DNA from: Francisella sp. SYW-9 | GTDB taxonomy: Bacteria > Pseudomonadota > Gammaproteobacteria > Francisellales > Francisellaceae | NCBI RefSeq assembly: GCF_008711465.1 | Contig: NZ_VXKQ01000009.1 | Location: 124,001-188,000, forward strand | Direction: 5' to 3' | Length of the DNA stretch: 64,000 bases | In this document: piece by piece, positions 1 to 9,305 of the stretch | Numbering within the stretch: position 1 is the stretch's first letter | Layout of the letters: every line of letters begins with the position of its first letter | Program-made: the position numbers and the translations under genes | The notes under the pieces: model-generated | Database searches by the model: none | What the model was told of the DNA's origin: nothing | Seen by the model: only the letters and a program-made list of their open reading frames with translations

Positions 1-920
1 TAGCTAGCAACAAATTTAGTCACTCTATGACAAAAAATCTCTATAGCTAATTTTGCTAAATCATCTCCTTTTGCAGCTAGTTCAGAAACCTCGCGCATAT
101 CATTATGTCCACATATCCCTAAAAGACCACTTTTCTTATTAAGAGTATTTGTGATTTTAGTAATATCCCAACCAAGATTATCTGAGATATATGCAAAAAT
201 ACTTGGATCTATAGCTCCTGAGCGTGTCCCCATTACTAAACCATCTAGAGGGGTTAATCCCATACTAGTATCAATACTTTTTCCATCTGCAATCGCTGTT
301 ATACTACAGCCATTACCAAGGTGAGCAACTATTACATTAGCTTTTTGTTTAGCTAATATTTTTGCTGCTTGTTGAGATACATACTTATGAGATGTTCCAT
401 GAGCCCCATATTTTCTGATATTATGATCTTGTGTAAGCTCTCTTGGTATCGCATATTCTGCAACATAATTAGGCATAGTCTGATGAAAAGCCGTATCAAA
501 AACAGCCACCTGAGGTAAACCAGGAAATATTTGCTTACAAAAAGCAATACCCTCAATATGAGCAGGATTATGCAAAGGAGCTAAAGGAATACAATCTTTA
601 ATTTTTTGTAAAGAGTCATCATCAATTAATACAGATTCTGAGAAAAATTGCCCTCCATGAACTACCCTATGACCAATAGCAGAAACTTTCTTTAAAAAGT
701 TGTTCTCTGATAAAAACTTTTTGAGTTCATTGAAAATATCTGAATATAAACCATTTTCAATATTTTTTTGAAACTTCTCTTTAGATTTGAAAGTAACCTT
801 ACAATTCTTACTTCCAATATTCTCAGCAAGCCCTGTTAAGAGAGACTCTGCTGTTTGTGGGTCAATAAGAGCAAATTTAACAGATGAGCTTCCACAATTT
901 AAAACTAATATATGTGACAT
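1..920 (-). CDS. ackA: Acetate kinase, 3' end cut by window edge
   Basis: Interconverts acetyl phosphate and acetate with ADP/ATP in the cytoplasm, normally as the second step of the Pta-AckA pathway. The frame opens at 918-920 with MSHILVLNCGSSSVKFAL, the N-terminal phosphate-binding signature of the family. Further on are GHRVVHGG, AVFDTAFHQTMP, YGAHGTSHKYV and HLGNGCSI, all conserved acetate kinase blocks. About 306 of the usual 390-400 codons are present and the frame stays open to base 1, ending at TKFVAS. The gene is therefore truncated only by the window. No pta gene is visible here. The identification is very secure. Confidence 0.97.
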   Translation of the reverse strand, partial: MSHILVLNCGSSSVKFALIDPQTAESLLTGLAENIGSKNCKVTFKSKEKFQKNIENGLYSDIFNELKKFLSENNFLKKVSAIGHRVVHGGQFFSESVLIDDDSLQKIKDCIPLAPLHNPAHIEGIAFCKQIFPGLPQVAVFDTAFHQTMPNYVAEYAIPRELTQDHNIRKYGAHGTSHKYVSQQAAKILAKQKANVIVAHLGNGCSITAIADGKSIDTSMGLTPLDGLVMGTRSGAIDPSIFAYISDNLGWDITKITNTLNKKSGLLGICGHNDMREVSELAAKGDDLAKLAIEIFCHRVTKFVAS

Positions 921-996
921 AAAAACAATGATTATCAATTGAATAGCAATTAATTTATATTATACAGCAGTTATTTTTGTGGAAAACTTAAAAATA

Positions 997-1245
997 CTAT
1001 TGACTCAAATATAAATCATTTCTTGTGGGGTTTATTTTTAATAAAATCATATCATAGAAGTAACAAAGCATAAAAAATATAAAACTAAATATCAAAAAGA
1101 TGAATACCATTTTTGTTGGTCCTGAAAAAATAGCGATTAAAAAACCTATAAAAAATATTCCACCAATAAATTTACCTATTAGTAAAAATGGTTTTCTAAA
1201 AAACATCATTAAATAAAATATTATGCTCATAATAATTTTTTTCAT
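997..1245 (-). CDS. Small two-helix membrane protein, unknown function
   Basis: An 82-residue protein that I do not recognise. It is very hydrophobic, with two probable membrane segments (about residues 20-40 and 45-64) and a short polar tail containing ILLKINPTRNDLYLSQ. A good ribosome binding site (GGAG, 8 bases before the ATG) supports real translation. It lies between ssb and ackA, both on the same strand, with 168 bases separating it from ssb. No catalytic motif is visible. Its hydrophobic character and position suggest an inner-membrane protein; the role is open. Confidence 0.6.
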   Translation of the reverse strand: MKKIIMSIIFYLMMFFRKPFLLIGKFIGGIFFIGFLIAIFSGPTKMVFIFLIFSFIFFMLCYFYDMILLKINPTRNDLYLSQ

Positions 1246-1413
1246 TTATTACTCCAAGATTTTTTAATTTTAAAAGTTAAATCTTAACTATTTGTCTATA
1301 TCCTTTAAGGCGCTTTTAAAATATTATTTAAATAACTCTATTTTAGTAGGCTACTTAATTTTTAGCATATTTAAACCTACATTTTAATTTATATTCAAAA
1401 TCTCATAATGAGC

Positions 1414-1908
1414 TTAGAATGGAATATCGTCATCAAAGTTAGATGAATTAATCTCAGCAAAATCTGGCATATCATTTTGTTTCTGCTGTTGTTGCTGGTT
1501 CTGGTTGAAATTACCACTTGATTGTTGATTAAAGTTTTGATTATTTTGCTGATAATTAGGGTTAGGATTTCCTTGAGCTTGAGCATTACCACCACCAATA
1601 AACTGGAAGCTATTAGCAACGATCTCTGTGGTATACTGCATATTACCATTTTTATCTTGCCATTTATTAGTACGCAATCTACCCTCGATAAAAAGTTGAG
1701 ATCCTTTACTAGCATATCTTTGGATAATCTCAGCAGTTTTACCAAATACAACAACACGATGCCATTCTGTAGTTATATTTTCACCCATACCATCATTAGT
1801 TGCGATACTCAAAGTGGCTACCATTGTACCATTTTGCGTAGTTCTTACTTCTGGATCATTACCTAATCTTCCAAGTAATATAACCTTATTAACCGTTCCT
1901 TTGGCCAT
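1414..1908 (-). CDS. ssb: Single-stranded DNA-binding protein
   Basis: Coats single-stranded DNA during replication, recombination and repair, acting as a tetramer in the cytoplasm. The 164-residue product has the OB-fold domain at about residues 1-112, beginning with MAKGTVNKVILLGRLGNDPE. A glutamine/asparagine-rich flexible linker follows (about 113-155). The acidic tip DDDIPF is the docking peptide for partner repair proteins. The start has a good ribosome binding site (AGGAG). It lies about 120 bases downstream of recX on the same strand, separated from it by a probable terminator, so it probably has its own promoter. Confidence 0.98.
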   Translation of the reverse strand: MAKGTVNKVILLGRLGNDPEVRTTQNGTMVATLSIATNDGMGENITTEWHRVVVFGKTAEIIQRYASKGSQLFIEGRLRTNKWQDKNGNMQYTTEIVANSFQFIGGGNAQAQGNPNPNYQQNNQNFNQQSSGNFNQNQQQQQKQNDMPDFAEINSSNFDDDIPF

Positions 1909-1954
1909 TTTGATCTCCTGTATTCTTTATATAATTACACTACTACAGCTTACA

Positions 1955-1978
1955 GTAAAAAAACTCACCTTATAAGTT
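1955..1978 (-). terminator. Probable rho-independent terminator after recX
   Basis: Read on the minus strand, AACTTAT and GTGAGTT form a 7-bp stem (two G-T pairs) with a 3-base loop, followed directly by a run of seven T. It lies about 50 bases past the recX stop. The stem is weak, as expected in AT-rich DNA. It would separate the recA-recX transcript from ssb. Confidence 0.42.
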
Positions 1979-2026
1979 GTTTAAAATATTTTTTTTATTT
2001 TTTTCAAAATATTTATTTAATAAACG

Positions 2027-2479
2027 CTATGATTCATTAATCGCAAAATCTATCTCATCAAAGCTAAAACCGTTATATGCTAAGTAACTCATAGCTTTTT
2101 GTTTTAGCTTAAAATCAGACTGTAATAGATCTATATCTTTATATTTCTTTTGTAGACACCTTTTACATAACCCAAACCAGTCGATATCCAGCTCACCCAA
2201 AACATTTAAAACCAACTCTTGAGATAAACCTTTTTGATAAACTGCAGTATTTACAATCCTCTTTTTACCTCTAAGCTTAGACAACTCACTTGTTACAAAC
2301 ACACTAGCAAAACGCTCATCTGATAACCACCTATTCTTCTCAAATTCATCAAGTAAAGACTCTATCTCTTGTGATGAGATATTATCTCTAGTATAGAGTT
2401 TGTCAGAAAGTTGCTTTCGTGAGTAATCTTGCTTTGCAAGAAGGTAAAGAAGATAGTTTTTTTCTTTAGATAAGCTCAT
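2027..2479 (-). CDS. recX: Regulatory protein RecX
   Basis: RecX-family proteins bind RecA filaments and modulate, usually inhibit, RecA activity. The 150-residue product has the family's size and helical three-helix repeat pattern, for example [16 protein letters not shown] near the N terminus and [18 protein letters not shown] in the middle. The first 14 bases overlap the end of recA, so the two genes are almost certainly translationally coupled. This overlap and the gene order recA-recX support the call more strongly than any single motif, because the family is divergent. Confidence 0.92.
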   Translation of the reverse strand: MSLSKEKNYLLYLLAKQDYSRKQLSDKLYTRDNISSQEIESLLDEFEKNRWLSDERFASVFVTSELSKLRGKKRIVNTAVYQKGLSQELVLNVLGELDIDWFGLCKRCLQKKYKDIDLLQSDFKLKQKAMSYLAYNGFSFDEIDFAINES

Positions 2480-3500
2480 CTTGAGTAGCTAATTCAGGGT
2501 TTTGTGGTGCATATTTATGAGGCAATAAAAGCTCAAGTATTGCTCTTTCAATTTCATCGCGTTCTTGAGTATTTTCTTTTAGATAATCTTTGGCCTTTTC
2601 TTTTCCTTGACCAATCTTCTTACCTTTATAGCTATACCAAGCTCCAGATTTTTCTATAATATTATGTTTTGCACCTAAATCTACTAATTCGGCTTCCAGT
2701 GAAATACCTTCACCATAAATAAGCTCAAATTCTGCTTGTTTAAATGGAGGAGCTACTTTATTTTTCACAACCTTAACTTTGATCTCGTTACCGTTAATAT
2801 CAGTACCGTCTTTAATTGCACCACCCTTTCTAACTTCTAAACGCACAGACGAGTAAAATTTAAGAGCATTTCCACCAGTTGTTGTTTCAGGATTACCAAA
2901 CATTACACCGATTTTCATACGAATTTGGTTAATAAACATAACTAATGTATTTGAACGTTTGATATTAGCTGTTAGTTTTCTCAAAGCTTGAGACATTAGT
3001 CTTGCCTGTAGACCCATATGAGAATCACCCATATCACCTTCAATCTCAGCTTTTGGTGTCAGTGCTGCAACAGAGTCAATAACTACAATATCTACACCAC
3101 CAGAACGTACAAGCATATCTGCTATTTCCAAAGCCTGCTCACCTGTGTCTGGTTGAGAAACGATTAGATTATCAACATCAACACCTAAAAGTTTGGCATA
3201 CTTAGGATCTAATGCATGCTCAGCATCAACAAATGCTGCCGTACCACCTTGCTTTTGACATTGAGCAATGGCTAATAAAGTAAGTGTTGTCTTACCTGAG
3301 GATTCATGACCATATATCTCTATTATACGACCTTTTGGATATCCACCAATCCCTAATGCCACATCCAAAGCTATAACACCTGATGGCACGACCTCTATAT
3401 CATGAGTAGCTTGCTGGTCTCCCAGCTTCATAACTGAACCTTTACCAAATTGTTTCTCAATCTGGGCAAGAGCTGACTCTAGAGCTTTTTCTTTACTCAT
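2466..3500 (-). CDS. recA: Recombinase RecA
   Basis: ATP-dependent strand-exchange protein of homologous recombination and repair. The 344-residue product carries the Walker A motif GHESSGKTT at about residues 65-73, the Walker B region [12 protein letters not shown], and the DNA-binding loop region ending in [20 protein letters not shown]. The C terminus lacks the long acidic tail of E. coli RecA. Only 22 bases separate its start from the end of secB, so there is little room for a private promoter or SOS operator. It probably lies in one transcript with the rhodanese-like gene, secB and recX. Confidence 0.99.
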   Translation of the reverse strand: MSKEKALESALAQIEKQFGKGSVMKLGDQQATHDIEVVPSGVIALDVALGIGGYPKGRIIEIYGHESSGKTTLTLLAIAQCQKQGGTAAFVDAEHALDPKYAKLLGVDVDNLIVSQPDTGEQALEIADMLVRSGGVDIVVIDSVAALTPKAEIEGDMGDSHMGLQARLMSQALRKLTANIKRSNTLVMFINQIRMKIGVMFGNPETTTGGNALKFYSSVRLEVRKGGAIKDGTDINGNEIKVKVVKNKVAPPFKQAEFELIYGEGISLEAELVDLGAKHNIIEKSGAWYSYKGKKIGQGKEKAKDYLKENTQERDEIERAILELLLPHKYAPQNPELATQDELI

Positions 3501-3522
3501 AACTATATCCCTAATTTATATA

Positions 3523-3966
3523 TTAATGCTGTTTTCCATCCATAGACTCTTTTAAAGAATCTTGGTACATAGCATCAAAGTTCACTGCAGATAAACATAA
3601 CTGAGGAAAACCTCCGCTTAGCACTAAGTCTGAAACTGCTTCGCGCGCATAATGATAAAGAATATTAGGACAAAATGCCTTTTTAGCATGTTCAATTTGC
3701 TCTTCTTGCATATTTGATACTGTAAAGATACCTGCTTGTTTAACTTCTATCTCAAAAGCAGTCATCCCATCATTTTCAACTCTTATTTCAAGAGTTAAAA
3801 CACTCTCATAAGTATTTTCTTCTGGAAGATTTACAGCATCAACCTTTAAATCAGTATGTAGCTCCGGTCTCCATGCTGTAGCCCAGATTTTATCAGAATT
3901 AGGTATAGAAAAAGAAAGATCTTTTACATAAACTTTTTGAATTTGAAATTGTGGTTGTTGATCCAT
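3523..3966 (-). CDS. secB: Protein-export chaperone SecB
   Basis: Cytoplasmic tetrameric chaperone that keeps preproteins unfolded and delivers them to SecA. The 147-residue product contains the family signatures [20 protein letters not shown] near the N terminus and [20 protein letters not shown] with [11 protein letters not shown] near the C terminus. It is 21 bases downstream of a membrane-anchored rhodanese-like gene, the same pairing seen in enterobacteria (yibN-grxC-secB). RecA follows 22 bases later. Confidence 0.97.
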   Translation of the reverse strand: MDQQPQFQIQKVYVKDLSFSIPNSDKIWATAWRPELHTDLKVDAVNLPEENTYESVLTLEIRVENDGMTAFEIEVKQAGIFTVSNMQEEQIEHAKKAFCPNILYHYAREAVSDLVLSGGFPQLCLSAVNFDAMYQDSLKESMDGKQH

Positions 3967-3987
3967 TTTAATGATCCTTAATAATTT

Positions 3988-4410
3988 TTATTTCGCTAAT
4001 GATTTAACTGGGTAACTAGCCTTCATCCATTCACCTAGGCCTCCACTAAGTACAAATACTTGCTCAAAACCTTCTTTACGTAGCTCTTGCATTGCTTTTT
4101 TAGCATTATCTCCATAGATCACAATAGGTTTAGCCTTATATTTAGCCAACTTGTTATGCTTTTGTGCAATTTCACCTAGCTGAATATTTTGCGCTCCTAT
4201 AATATGAGCTTTTGCAAAAGCTTCTTGATCCCTTAGATCTAAATACACACCTTTACCTTTATTTACAGTCATTACTGCATCTGCAACAGATAATGAATAT
4301 TGAGATTTCTTAGTTTGTGTTAGTTCAAAAACTATATATATCACTAACAGTAAGATAAAAGATAAACAAAACACTAAGTTTTGTGAAACAAAATAGCCTA
4401 AATTTTCCAT
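3988..4410 (-). CDS. Membrane-anchored rhodanese-like protein, no catalytic Cys
   Basis: A 140-residue protein with one N-terminal transmembrane helix (about 11-29) and a cytoplasmic rhodanese fold (about 38-135), shown by YLDLRDQEAFAKAHIIGAQN and the closing motif VLSGGLGEW. In active rhodaneses the loop after the central strand carries the sulfur-accepting cysteine. Here the matching segment reads IVIYGDNAKKA, with glycine at residue 100 and no cysteine, so sulfurtransferase activity is unlikely. This matches E. coli YibN, which also sits beside secB. A membrane-insertion or secretion-related role is an inference from that context. Confidence 0.85.
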   Translation of the reverse strand: MENLGYFVSQNLVFCLSFILLLVIYIVFELTQTKKSQYSLSVADAVMTVNKGKGVYLDLRDQEAFAKAHIIGAQNIQLGEIAQKHNKLAKYKAKPIVIYGDNAKKAMQELRKEGFEQVFVLSGGLGEWMKASYPVKSLAK

Positions 4411-4540
4411 ACTTTAATTGTCTTTTATAATTATTTCTAAATATAAGCTAAAGATTATACATAGCTTTAGATCTAAAAAAAAGAAGCTTTTAATTTAATA
4501 AATAGATGGATTTGAAGAAAGGTGAATATTATTATTTAGA

Positions 4541-5080
4541 TTACTGCATTTTAGCGATAACTTGCTTAGTTACATCAATGCCATTTACGTTATATAAACT
4601 CATCTCAGCAGGTAATACAGCATCGCAACCTTTATCTTTAGCAACATCGCCCGAAGCTTTAGTTAACGCATCTTTAAATGCATCTGCATCATCTGAAGCC
4701 ATTTTTTGAACTTGATTCATTAGATCTTGATACTGTTGCATAGCTTTTTCAAGATCTGCTTGTGCTTGTTGCTTATCTTGGTCTTCAGTTTTGTCAGCAG
4801 TTTTTGCTTGAGACTTATCACCCTTAGCATCATCTGAAACAACATCATCTTTTTCTACTGTATATGAGTTTACTTTCTGCTGTAAAGTAGTGATTGTTTT
4901 CTTAAGCTTATCCATTTGTGGCTTTAACTTCTGCTGATCTGCTGTCACCTTTGCTTTTCCAAGAGGAGATGTCTCAAAAATATCTTGAACGTTTGCAAAA
5001 CATACGCCTCCAGCCATAGCTGTTGAAGCAGAAACCATTAAACCACCAGCAATCATTGCTCCTAAAACTGTTTTTTTCAT
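4541..5080 (-). CDS. skp: Skp/OmpH-family periplasmic chaperone
   Basis: Skp-family proteins hold unfolded outer-membrane proteins in the periplasm. The 179-residue product has a clear Sec signal peptide (cleavage after about residue 23, ...STAMA). Family features follow: CFANVQDIFETSPLGKA, then a long charged, glutamine-rich coiled-coil stretch (about 40-150), and a C-terminal return strand, NVNGIDVTKQVIAKM. The coiled coil contains a Lys/Asp/Gln-rich insert around residues 75-105 that is less conserved. The neighbouring S49 peptidase is 74 bases upstream on the same strand. Confidence 0.85.
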   Translation of the reverse strand: MKKTVLGAMIAGGLMVSASTAMAGGVCFANVQDIFETSPLGKAKVTADQQKLKPQMDKLKKTITTLQQKVNSYTVEKDDVVSDDAKGDKSQAKTADKTEDQDKQQAQADLEKAMQQYQDLMNQVQKMASDDADAFKDALTKASGDVAKDKGCDAVLPAEMSLYNVNGIDVTKQVIAKMQ

Positions 5081-5154
5081 AGTTTTTCCTTATCTTTTAG
5101 TTTTATTGTTCTTTCCTTATCGATTATAGTCATGGTTTTTTTATGTTTCAATAC

Positions 5155-6078
5155 TTATTTAAAACTAAAGCTACTCTCTGATAATGCTTTGTAATATACG
5201 CTATTACCTAATTTATTAGATACTGCTGATAGAAAATCTAACGGTTGAGTATAATCAACTACTTCTAGATTGCTCAATTTTTCTCTTCTTAACTGATCAA
5301 TGGATGCAAAACCATCTACAAGACCCATTTCCTTAGCCTCTATACCACTAAAAGGAGCGCCTGAAAAGGTTGTAGCCATAGATTTATCTTTTAATCTATC
5401 TCCTCTAGACTTTTCAACTGCATCTATAAAAACTTGGTGAGTTTGATCAAGAAGTTTTTCAAATTGTTTTGTTTGACTAGGTTTTTCTGGTGAGAATGGA
5501 TCTAAAAAATCTTTATTACTACCAGATGTATAAGTTCTCCTTTGGATACCTAGTTTATCCATTAGACCAGTAAAGCCAAAACCACTACCAACAACACCTA
5601 TAGAGCCTGTAATTGTCATTTTATTTACGTAAATTTCTTTGGCTCCGGCAGCTATATAATACCCACCACTAGCGCAAACATCTGTACATACAGCATACAT
5701 AGGTATTTTAGGGTATTTCTTCTGTAAATATCTCATGTGCATATATATATCATCTGCTTGAACAGGCGATCCTCCTGGGCTATTTATCTCAACAACAACT
5801 GCTTTTGTTAATTTACTTTCATAAGCATCATCTAAACTCTTATTTATTCTTTCTGCATTAGCTTCTGAATCAGTAGCAATAACGCCTTGAACTTTTACCA
5901 AAGCTATATGCGAAGTTAGCTCTTTTGATGATGTAAACAACCCTGGCACAATCATAATCAGAATAAGTAAAATAATTATAATCCTAATAAAGAATCTCCA
6001 ACGCTTTTTACTCTGTATGTCTTTTATATGCACTTTAGCTAATTTTTCTAAAGTTTCATTCGAAATGTTATTTTCCAT
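5155..6078 (-). CDS. sppA: S49-family signal peptide peptidase (SppA type)
   Basis: Membrane-bound serine peptidase of the short SppA class, which degrades cleaved signal peptides and possibly other membrane fragments. The 307-residue product has one N-terminal membrane helix (about 29-48). The protease core includes EINSPGGSP (about 97-105), the nucleophile motif CASGGYYIAAG with Ser137, and the general-base region SGSNKDFLDPF with Lys189, the expected Ser/Lys dyad spacing. It has one S49 repeat rather than the double repeat of E. coli SppA. It lies next to skp, both connected with envelope protein traffic. Confidence 0.9.
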   Translation of the reverse strand: MENNISNETLEKLAKVHIKDIQSKKRWRFFIRIIIILLILIMIVPGLFTSSKELTSHIALVKVQGVIATDSEANAERINKSLDDAYESKLTKAVVVEINSPGGSPVQADDIYMHMRYLQKKYPKIPMYAVCTDVCASGGYYIAAGAKEIYVNKMTITGSIGVVGSGFGFTGLMDKLGIQRRTYTSGSNKDFLDPFSPEKPSQTKQFEKLLDQTHQVFIDAVEKSRGDRLKDKSMATTFSGAPFSGIEAKEMGLVDGFASIDQLRREKLSNLEVVDYTQPLDFLSAVSNKLGNSVYYKALSESSFSFK

Positions 6079-6164
6079 TTCAGCTCCATATTTGTTAATA
6101 TCTACAAAATAAATTTTAAACGCATTTTAATAAAAATACATTAGCTAAATTCGGAGATAATAAA

Positions 6165-6521
6165 ATGCCAATTCCTTTAGAAACAAAATCTAATAACTTA
6201 GGCTTAAAGAATATTCAAAAGCATATTTTTTTATGCTGTGATCAGGAAAGACAGAAATGCTGTGCTGGTGAAGTTTCGCTAAAGTCATGGGACTACTTAA
6301 AAAAGAGATTACAAGAATTAAACCTATCTCAAAATGGTCATATCTATAGATCTAAAACATACTGCTTACGAATTTGCCAAAATGGCCCTATTGCAGTAGT
6401 TCATCCTGATAATGTTTGGTATCACTCATGTACGCCAGAGGTATTAGAAGAAATTATTCAAAAGCATTTAATCAACGGCGAAGTAGTCGAAAAATACGCT
6501 TTTGCAAAAAAAGAACCTTAA
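6165..6521 (+). CDS. Thioredoxin-like [2Fe-2S] ferredoxin
   Basis: A 118-residue soluble protein of the thioredoxin-fold [2Fe-2S] ferredoxin family. The cluster ligands are probably Cys24 or Cys25, Cys33, Cys67 and Cys71, from [15 protein letters not shown] and [21 protein letters not shown]. The last block is the family signature. Electron partners are unknown. It is transcribed away from the S49 peptidase gene and is followed after about 150 bases by the 2-oxo acid decarboxylase gene, but there is no tight coupling. Confidence 0.85.
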   Translation: MPIPLETKSNNLGLKNIQKHIFLCCDQERQKCCAGEVSLKSWDYLKKRLQELNLSQNGHIYRSKTYCLRICQNGPIAVVHPDNVWYHSCTPEVLEEIIQKHLINGEVVEKYAFAKKEP

Positions 6522-6668
6522 TTATTTTTGGCAACACCTTGTCTCTCTAAAATGACTTCTTAATTCAAGTTTTCTTTTTTCTAACAAATATAAATTATTG
6601 CTATACCTATAAACAAAGGATATGCTGAAAGTAGTTTAAGAATTTATTTCGAGCATAAGAGGTGATTT

Positions 6669-8372
6669 ATGACTAAAAACATTAATGGTAAAAAAGTTTT
6701 TAATACAGCTAAAGACGCTACTAATGTGGCTGAATATGTTGTATCAAGGTTGGTCGATTTAGGAATAGATCATTCATTTTCAGTACCTGGAGATTTTGCA
6801 TTTGCACTAGATCACGCACTTATCAACAACCCAAAACTTAATAATGTCGTAAATGCTAATGAGCTTAATGCTAGCTATGCCGCAGATGGTTTTGCCAGAG
6901 TTAATGGAGCTGCTATTTTGTGTACTACTTATGCTGTCGGTGAGTTAAGTGCTCTAAACGGTGTCATGGGTTCAAAAGCAGAAAACTTAGTTGTTTTTCA
7001 CTTAGTTGGTAGCCCAAATGATGCTGCTGTTGGAAAGAAAAAACAAGTTCACCACACACTAGGTGATGGTGTTTTTGGAAATTTTTTTGATTTATCTGCT
7101 TCTGCAGCCTGTGTCTCAGCTGTTATTACTCCTGAAAATGCTCGTAGAGAAATGAATAGAGTGATAGCAGAAGCATTCAAATATCGTAAGCCTGCTTATA
7201 TAAGTGTCTCACTGGGTGGAGGTAATCGTCCTGTAACAGATATAACACCAGATAATATAGACTGTAATTATCTAAAAACCGACTCACATCAGCTTGAGTT
7301 AGCTGTAAGCCTTGTGTTAGAACGCCTAAGTAAGGCTAAAAAAGTTGTTGCTATCCCTGCTGTCAAATTAGATAGATTTGGAGTAACTGAAAAGGCTACC
7401 AAACTTATAGAAAAGTTAAATATCCCTTTTGCCATTATGCCTCATGATAAGAGTGTGATATCTGAAGCACACCCTAACTATATAGGATTCTATGCTGGTT
7501 TATTATCAGACACAAATACAGCTGAAATAGTTGAAGATGCAGATCTTGTTATTAATTTAGGTGACGCGTTATGGTCTGACTTTAACACCTCTGGATTTAC
7601 TAATAATTTAGATTTAGATAAGGTTCTGAACTTAGGCCCTTTATTTGTTGAAGACAAGAAAAATTATCTAACTGATGTTTATTTATCCGAACTTCTTGAC
7701 GCATTACTAGAGAAAGTTGAGAGTATAAACTATAGCCCTAAATACTCTAGAATGACTATACAAGATACTCCGATAACTCAAGAGAACTTAACACTTAAAG
7801 TGCTATATTCCCAAATTTTAAAATTCTTAAAAAATACAGACAATCTTGTGGTAGAGACAGGTTCATCCTCACTTAATATGCCAAAATTACCATTACCTGA
7901 AGGTGTTAAATACCATAATCAAACTTTATGGGGCTCTATTGGCTGGGCAACACCTGCTACTCTTGGCGTAGCATTAGCTAGTCCTAATTCTAGAACAATA
8001 CTAATTACAGGTGAAGGATCTCATCAACTAACACTTAATGAACTAGGAGTGATGGGCAGATATAAAATAAACCCTATTATTTTGTGCATAAATAACGATG
8101 GCTTTATGGTCGAAAGAGCGTTAGAGTTAGATCCTGACCCAAATTATGATGATATAGCTCAGTTAAACTATACACTACTGCCCAAAGCTTTTGGATGTAA
8201 GGGCTGGCTAACTATTAAAGTTCGAACAGAGCTTGAACTTGCTAATGCTCTAAAGAATGCAAGAGAGCATTCAAAAGGTGTTTACATTGAAGTTATAACC
8301 GATAAGTATGACTATGGTGAGGCTCTTGATTTTTATAATCACAACCTCAAACAAATGTATGGTGATAGCTAA
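6669..8372 (+). CDS. TPP-dependent 2-oxo acid decarboxylase (pyruvate/indolepyruvate type)
   Basis: Member of the pyruvate/indolepyruvate/branched-chain 2-oxo acid decarboxylase family, which converts a 2-oxo acid to an aldehyde and CO2. The 567 residues match the family length. Visible residues are the cofactor-activating Glu65 in NELNASYAADGFARVNG, the paired catalytic histidines 128-129 in VHHTLGDG, and the TPP/Mg motif around residues 448-475, which begins GEGSHQLTLNELG and ends in INNDGF. The metal motif starts GEG rather than the usual GDG. The catalytic Glu after that motif is kept (MVERAL). Substrate cannot be told from sequence. It stands alone, with a ribosome binding site (GAGGTG). 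Confidence 0.88.
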   Translation: MTKNINGKKVFNTAKDATNVAEYVVSRLVDLGIDHSFSVPGDFAFALDHALINNPKLNNVVNANELNASYAADGFARVNGAAILCTTYAVGELSALNGVMGSKAENLVVFHLVGSPNDAAVGKKKQVHHTLGDGVFGNFFDLSASAACVSAVITPENARREMNRVIAEAFKYRKPAYISVSLGGGNRPVTDITPDNIDCNYLKTDSHQLELAVSLVLERLSKAKKVVAIPAVKLDRFGVTEKATKLIEKLNIPFAIMPHDKSVISEAHPNYIGFYAGLLSDTNTAEIVEDADLVINLGDALWSDFNTSGFTNNLDLDKVLNLGPLFVEDKKNYLTDVYLSELLDALLEKVESINYSPKYSRMTIQDTPITQENLTLKVLYSQILKFLKNTDNLVVETGSSSLNMPKLPLPEGVKYHNQTLWGSIGWATPATLGVALASPNSRTILITGEGSHQLTLNELGVMGRYKINPIILCINNDGFMVERALELDPDPNYDDIAQLNYTLLPKAFGCKGWLTIKVRTELELANALKNAREHSKGVYIEVITDKYDYGEALDFYNHNLKQMYGDS

Positions 8373-8420
8373 AAATTAATTTATTAAAAAATAAATCTAA
8401 TATCTAACTGTTATAAAGAT

Positions 8421-9305
8421 TTACTTAAGTGAGGATAAAGCAGCACTCATAAATCTGATATAGTTCTTATAATTACCTTTATTTAACCAAAGAGTAGTTA
8501 TTAGGCATATCAAAAAGATATAAATCGATAGCGTTCCTAAAAATATCCATTGCAGTATAAAAACAACTACCGGAGTCAAAGTCATTATATAAGCATTATT
8601 AATAGCTCCAATACGTAAAACACTACTTTGTGATAAAAATATTGGTATGATCATATTTAGAAAAGCTACTGATACTAAGCTTATTAATAAAGCTAAGCAC
8701 GTATGTATTGAATATGCTGCTACAGGAACCTTGGCTTTAAATATTAAAAAGTACACTATACACCCTATCAAAAGTAGCCAGAACCTTGTTGATAATATAT
8801 CAAGAGATGACAGCTTATTATTCCTAGCAAATTTTTCTGAAATATTAGAGTATATAAAAATTATAATTCCAGTAAAAATAGAAACTATAATAGGAATCAT
8901 ATTTTCTTGATAAAAAGCGAAAATAGCAAGAAATAACATTATTATAGACAATATACTATTTAGAATCTTCTTATCATAGATAGAAGCAAATAAAGCCTCA
9001 CCCAATATAGATAATACTATAGCAAGAATAGGAGACCCAAAAATAGTCCCATAATATGTCCCTATCCACATTAAAGATATACATATAGACATCTTCAACC
9101 ACGTTGTAAAATCATGACAAATAGCTAAATATGATCGTTTAAGACCTTTAAAGTTAGCAACATTAAAAGCTAATGCAGTAATAAATGTTGTTACTAAAAG
9201 CATAAAGGCAACATTATTATAGCTACTACCCAGATCATCAAGCCATATTAATGACACCGACATAAATAACACATATAAAAATGCTTGTATATACCCCAAT
9301 ATCAT
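8421..9305 (-). CDS. EamA/DMT-like multi-helix exporter, partner of ATP-grasp enzyme
   Basis: A 294-residue integral membrane protein with about ten hydrophobic helices, in the size range of the EamA/drug-metabolite transporter superfamily. Several helices resemble that fold, for example SPILAIVLSILGEALFAS and AYIMTLTPVVVFILQWIFLG, the latter like the second EamA repeat. Its ATG overlaps the stop of the upstream ATP-grasp gene by 4 bases, so the two are translationally coupled. The natural inference is that it exports the product of that enzyme, but substrate and direction are not shown by the sequence. The family assignment is moderate. Confidence 0.7.
   Translation of the reverse strand: MILGYIQAFLYVLFMSVSLIWLDDLGSSYNNVAFMLLVTTFITALAFNVANFKGLKRSYLAICHDFTTWLKMSICISLMWIGTYYGTIFGSPILAIVLSILGEALFASIYDKKILNSILSIIMLFLAIFAFYQENMIPIIVSIFTGIIIFIYSNISEKFARNNKLSSLDILSTRFWLLLIGCIVYFLIFKAKVPVAAYSIHTCLALLISLVSVAFLNMIIPIFLSQSSVLRIGAINNAYIMTLTPVVVFILQWIFLGTLSIYIFLICLITTLWLNKGNYKNYIRFMSAALSSLK

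Noticed and set aside
925-945. Fur-like sequence AATGATTATCAATT upstream of ackA
   Set aside because: Only about 12 of 19 positions agree with the Fur consensus, which AT-rich DNA reaches easily.
1345-1360. Palindrome AGTAGGCTACT after ssb as terminator
   Set aside because: It has no loop and no useful T run on the minus strand.
1395-1866. Two open frames of 114-120 codons overlapping ssb
   Set aside because: They lie in other frames of ssb, whose sequence and ribosome binding site are clear; their composition follows the ssb linker repeats.
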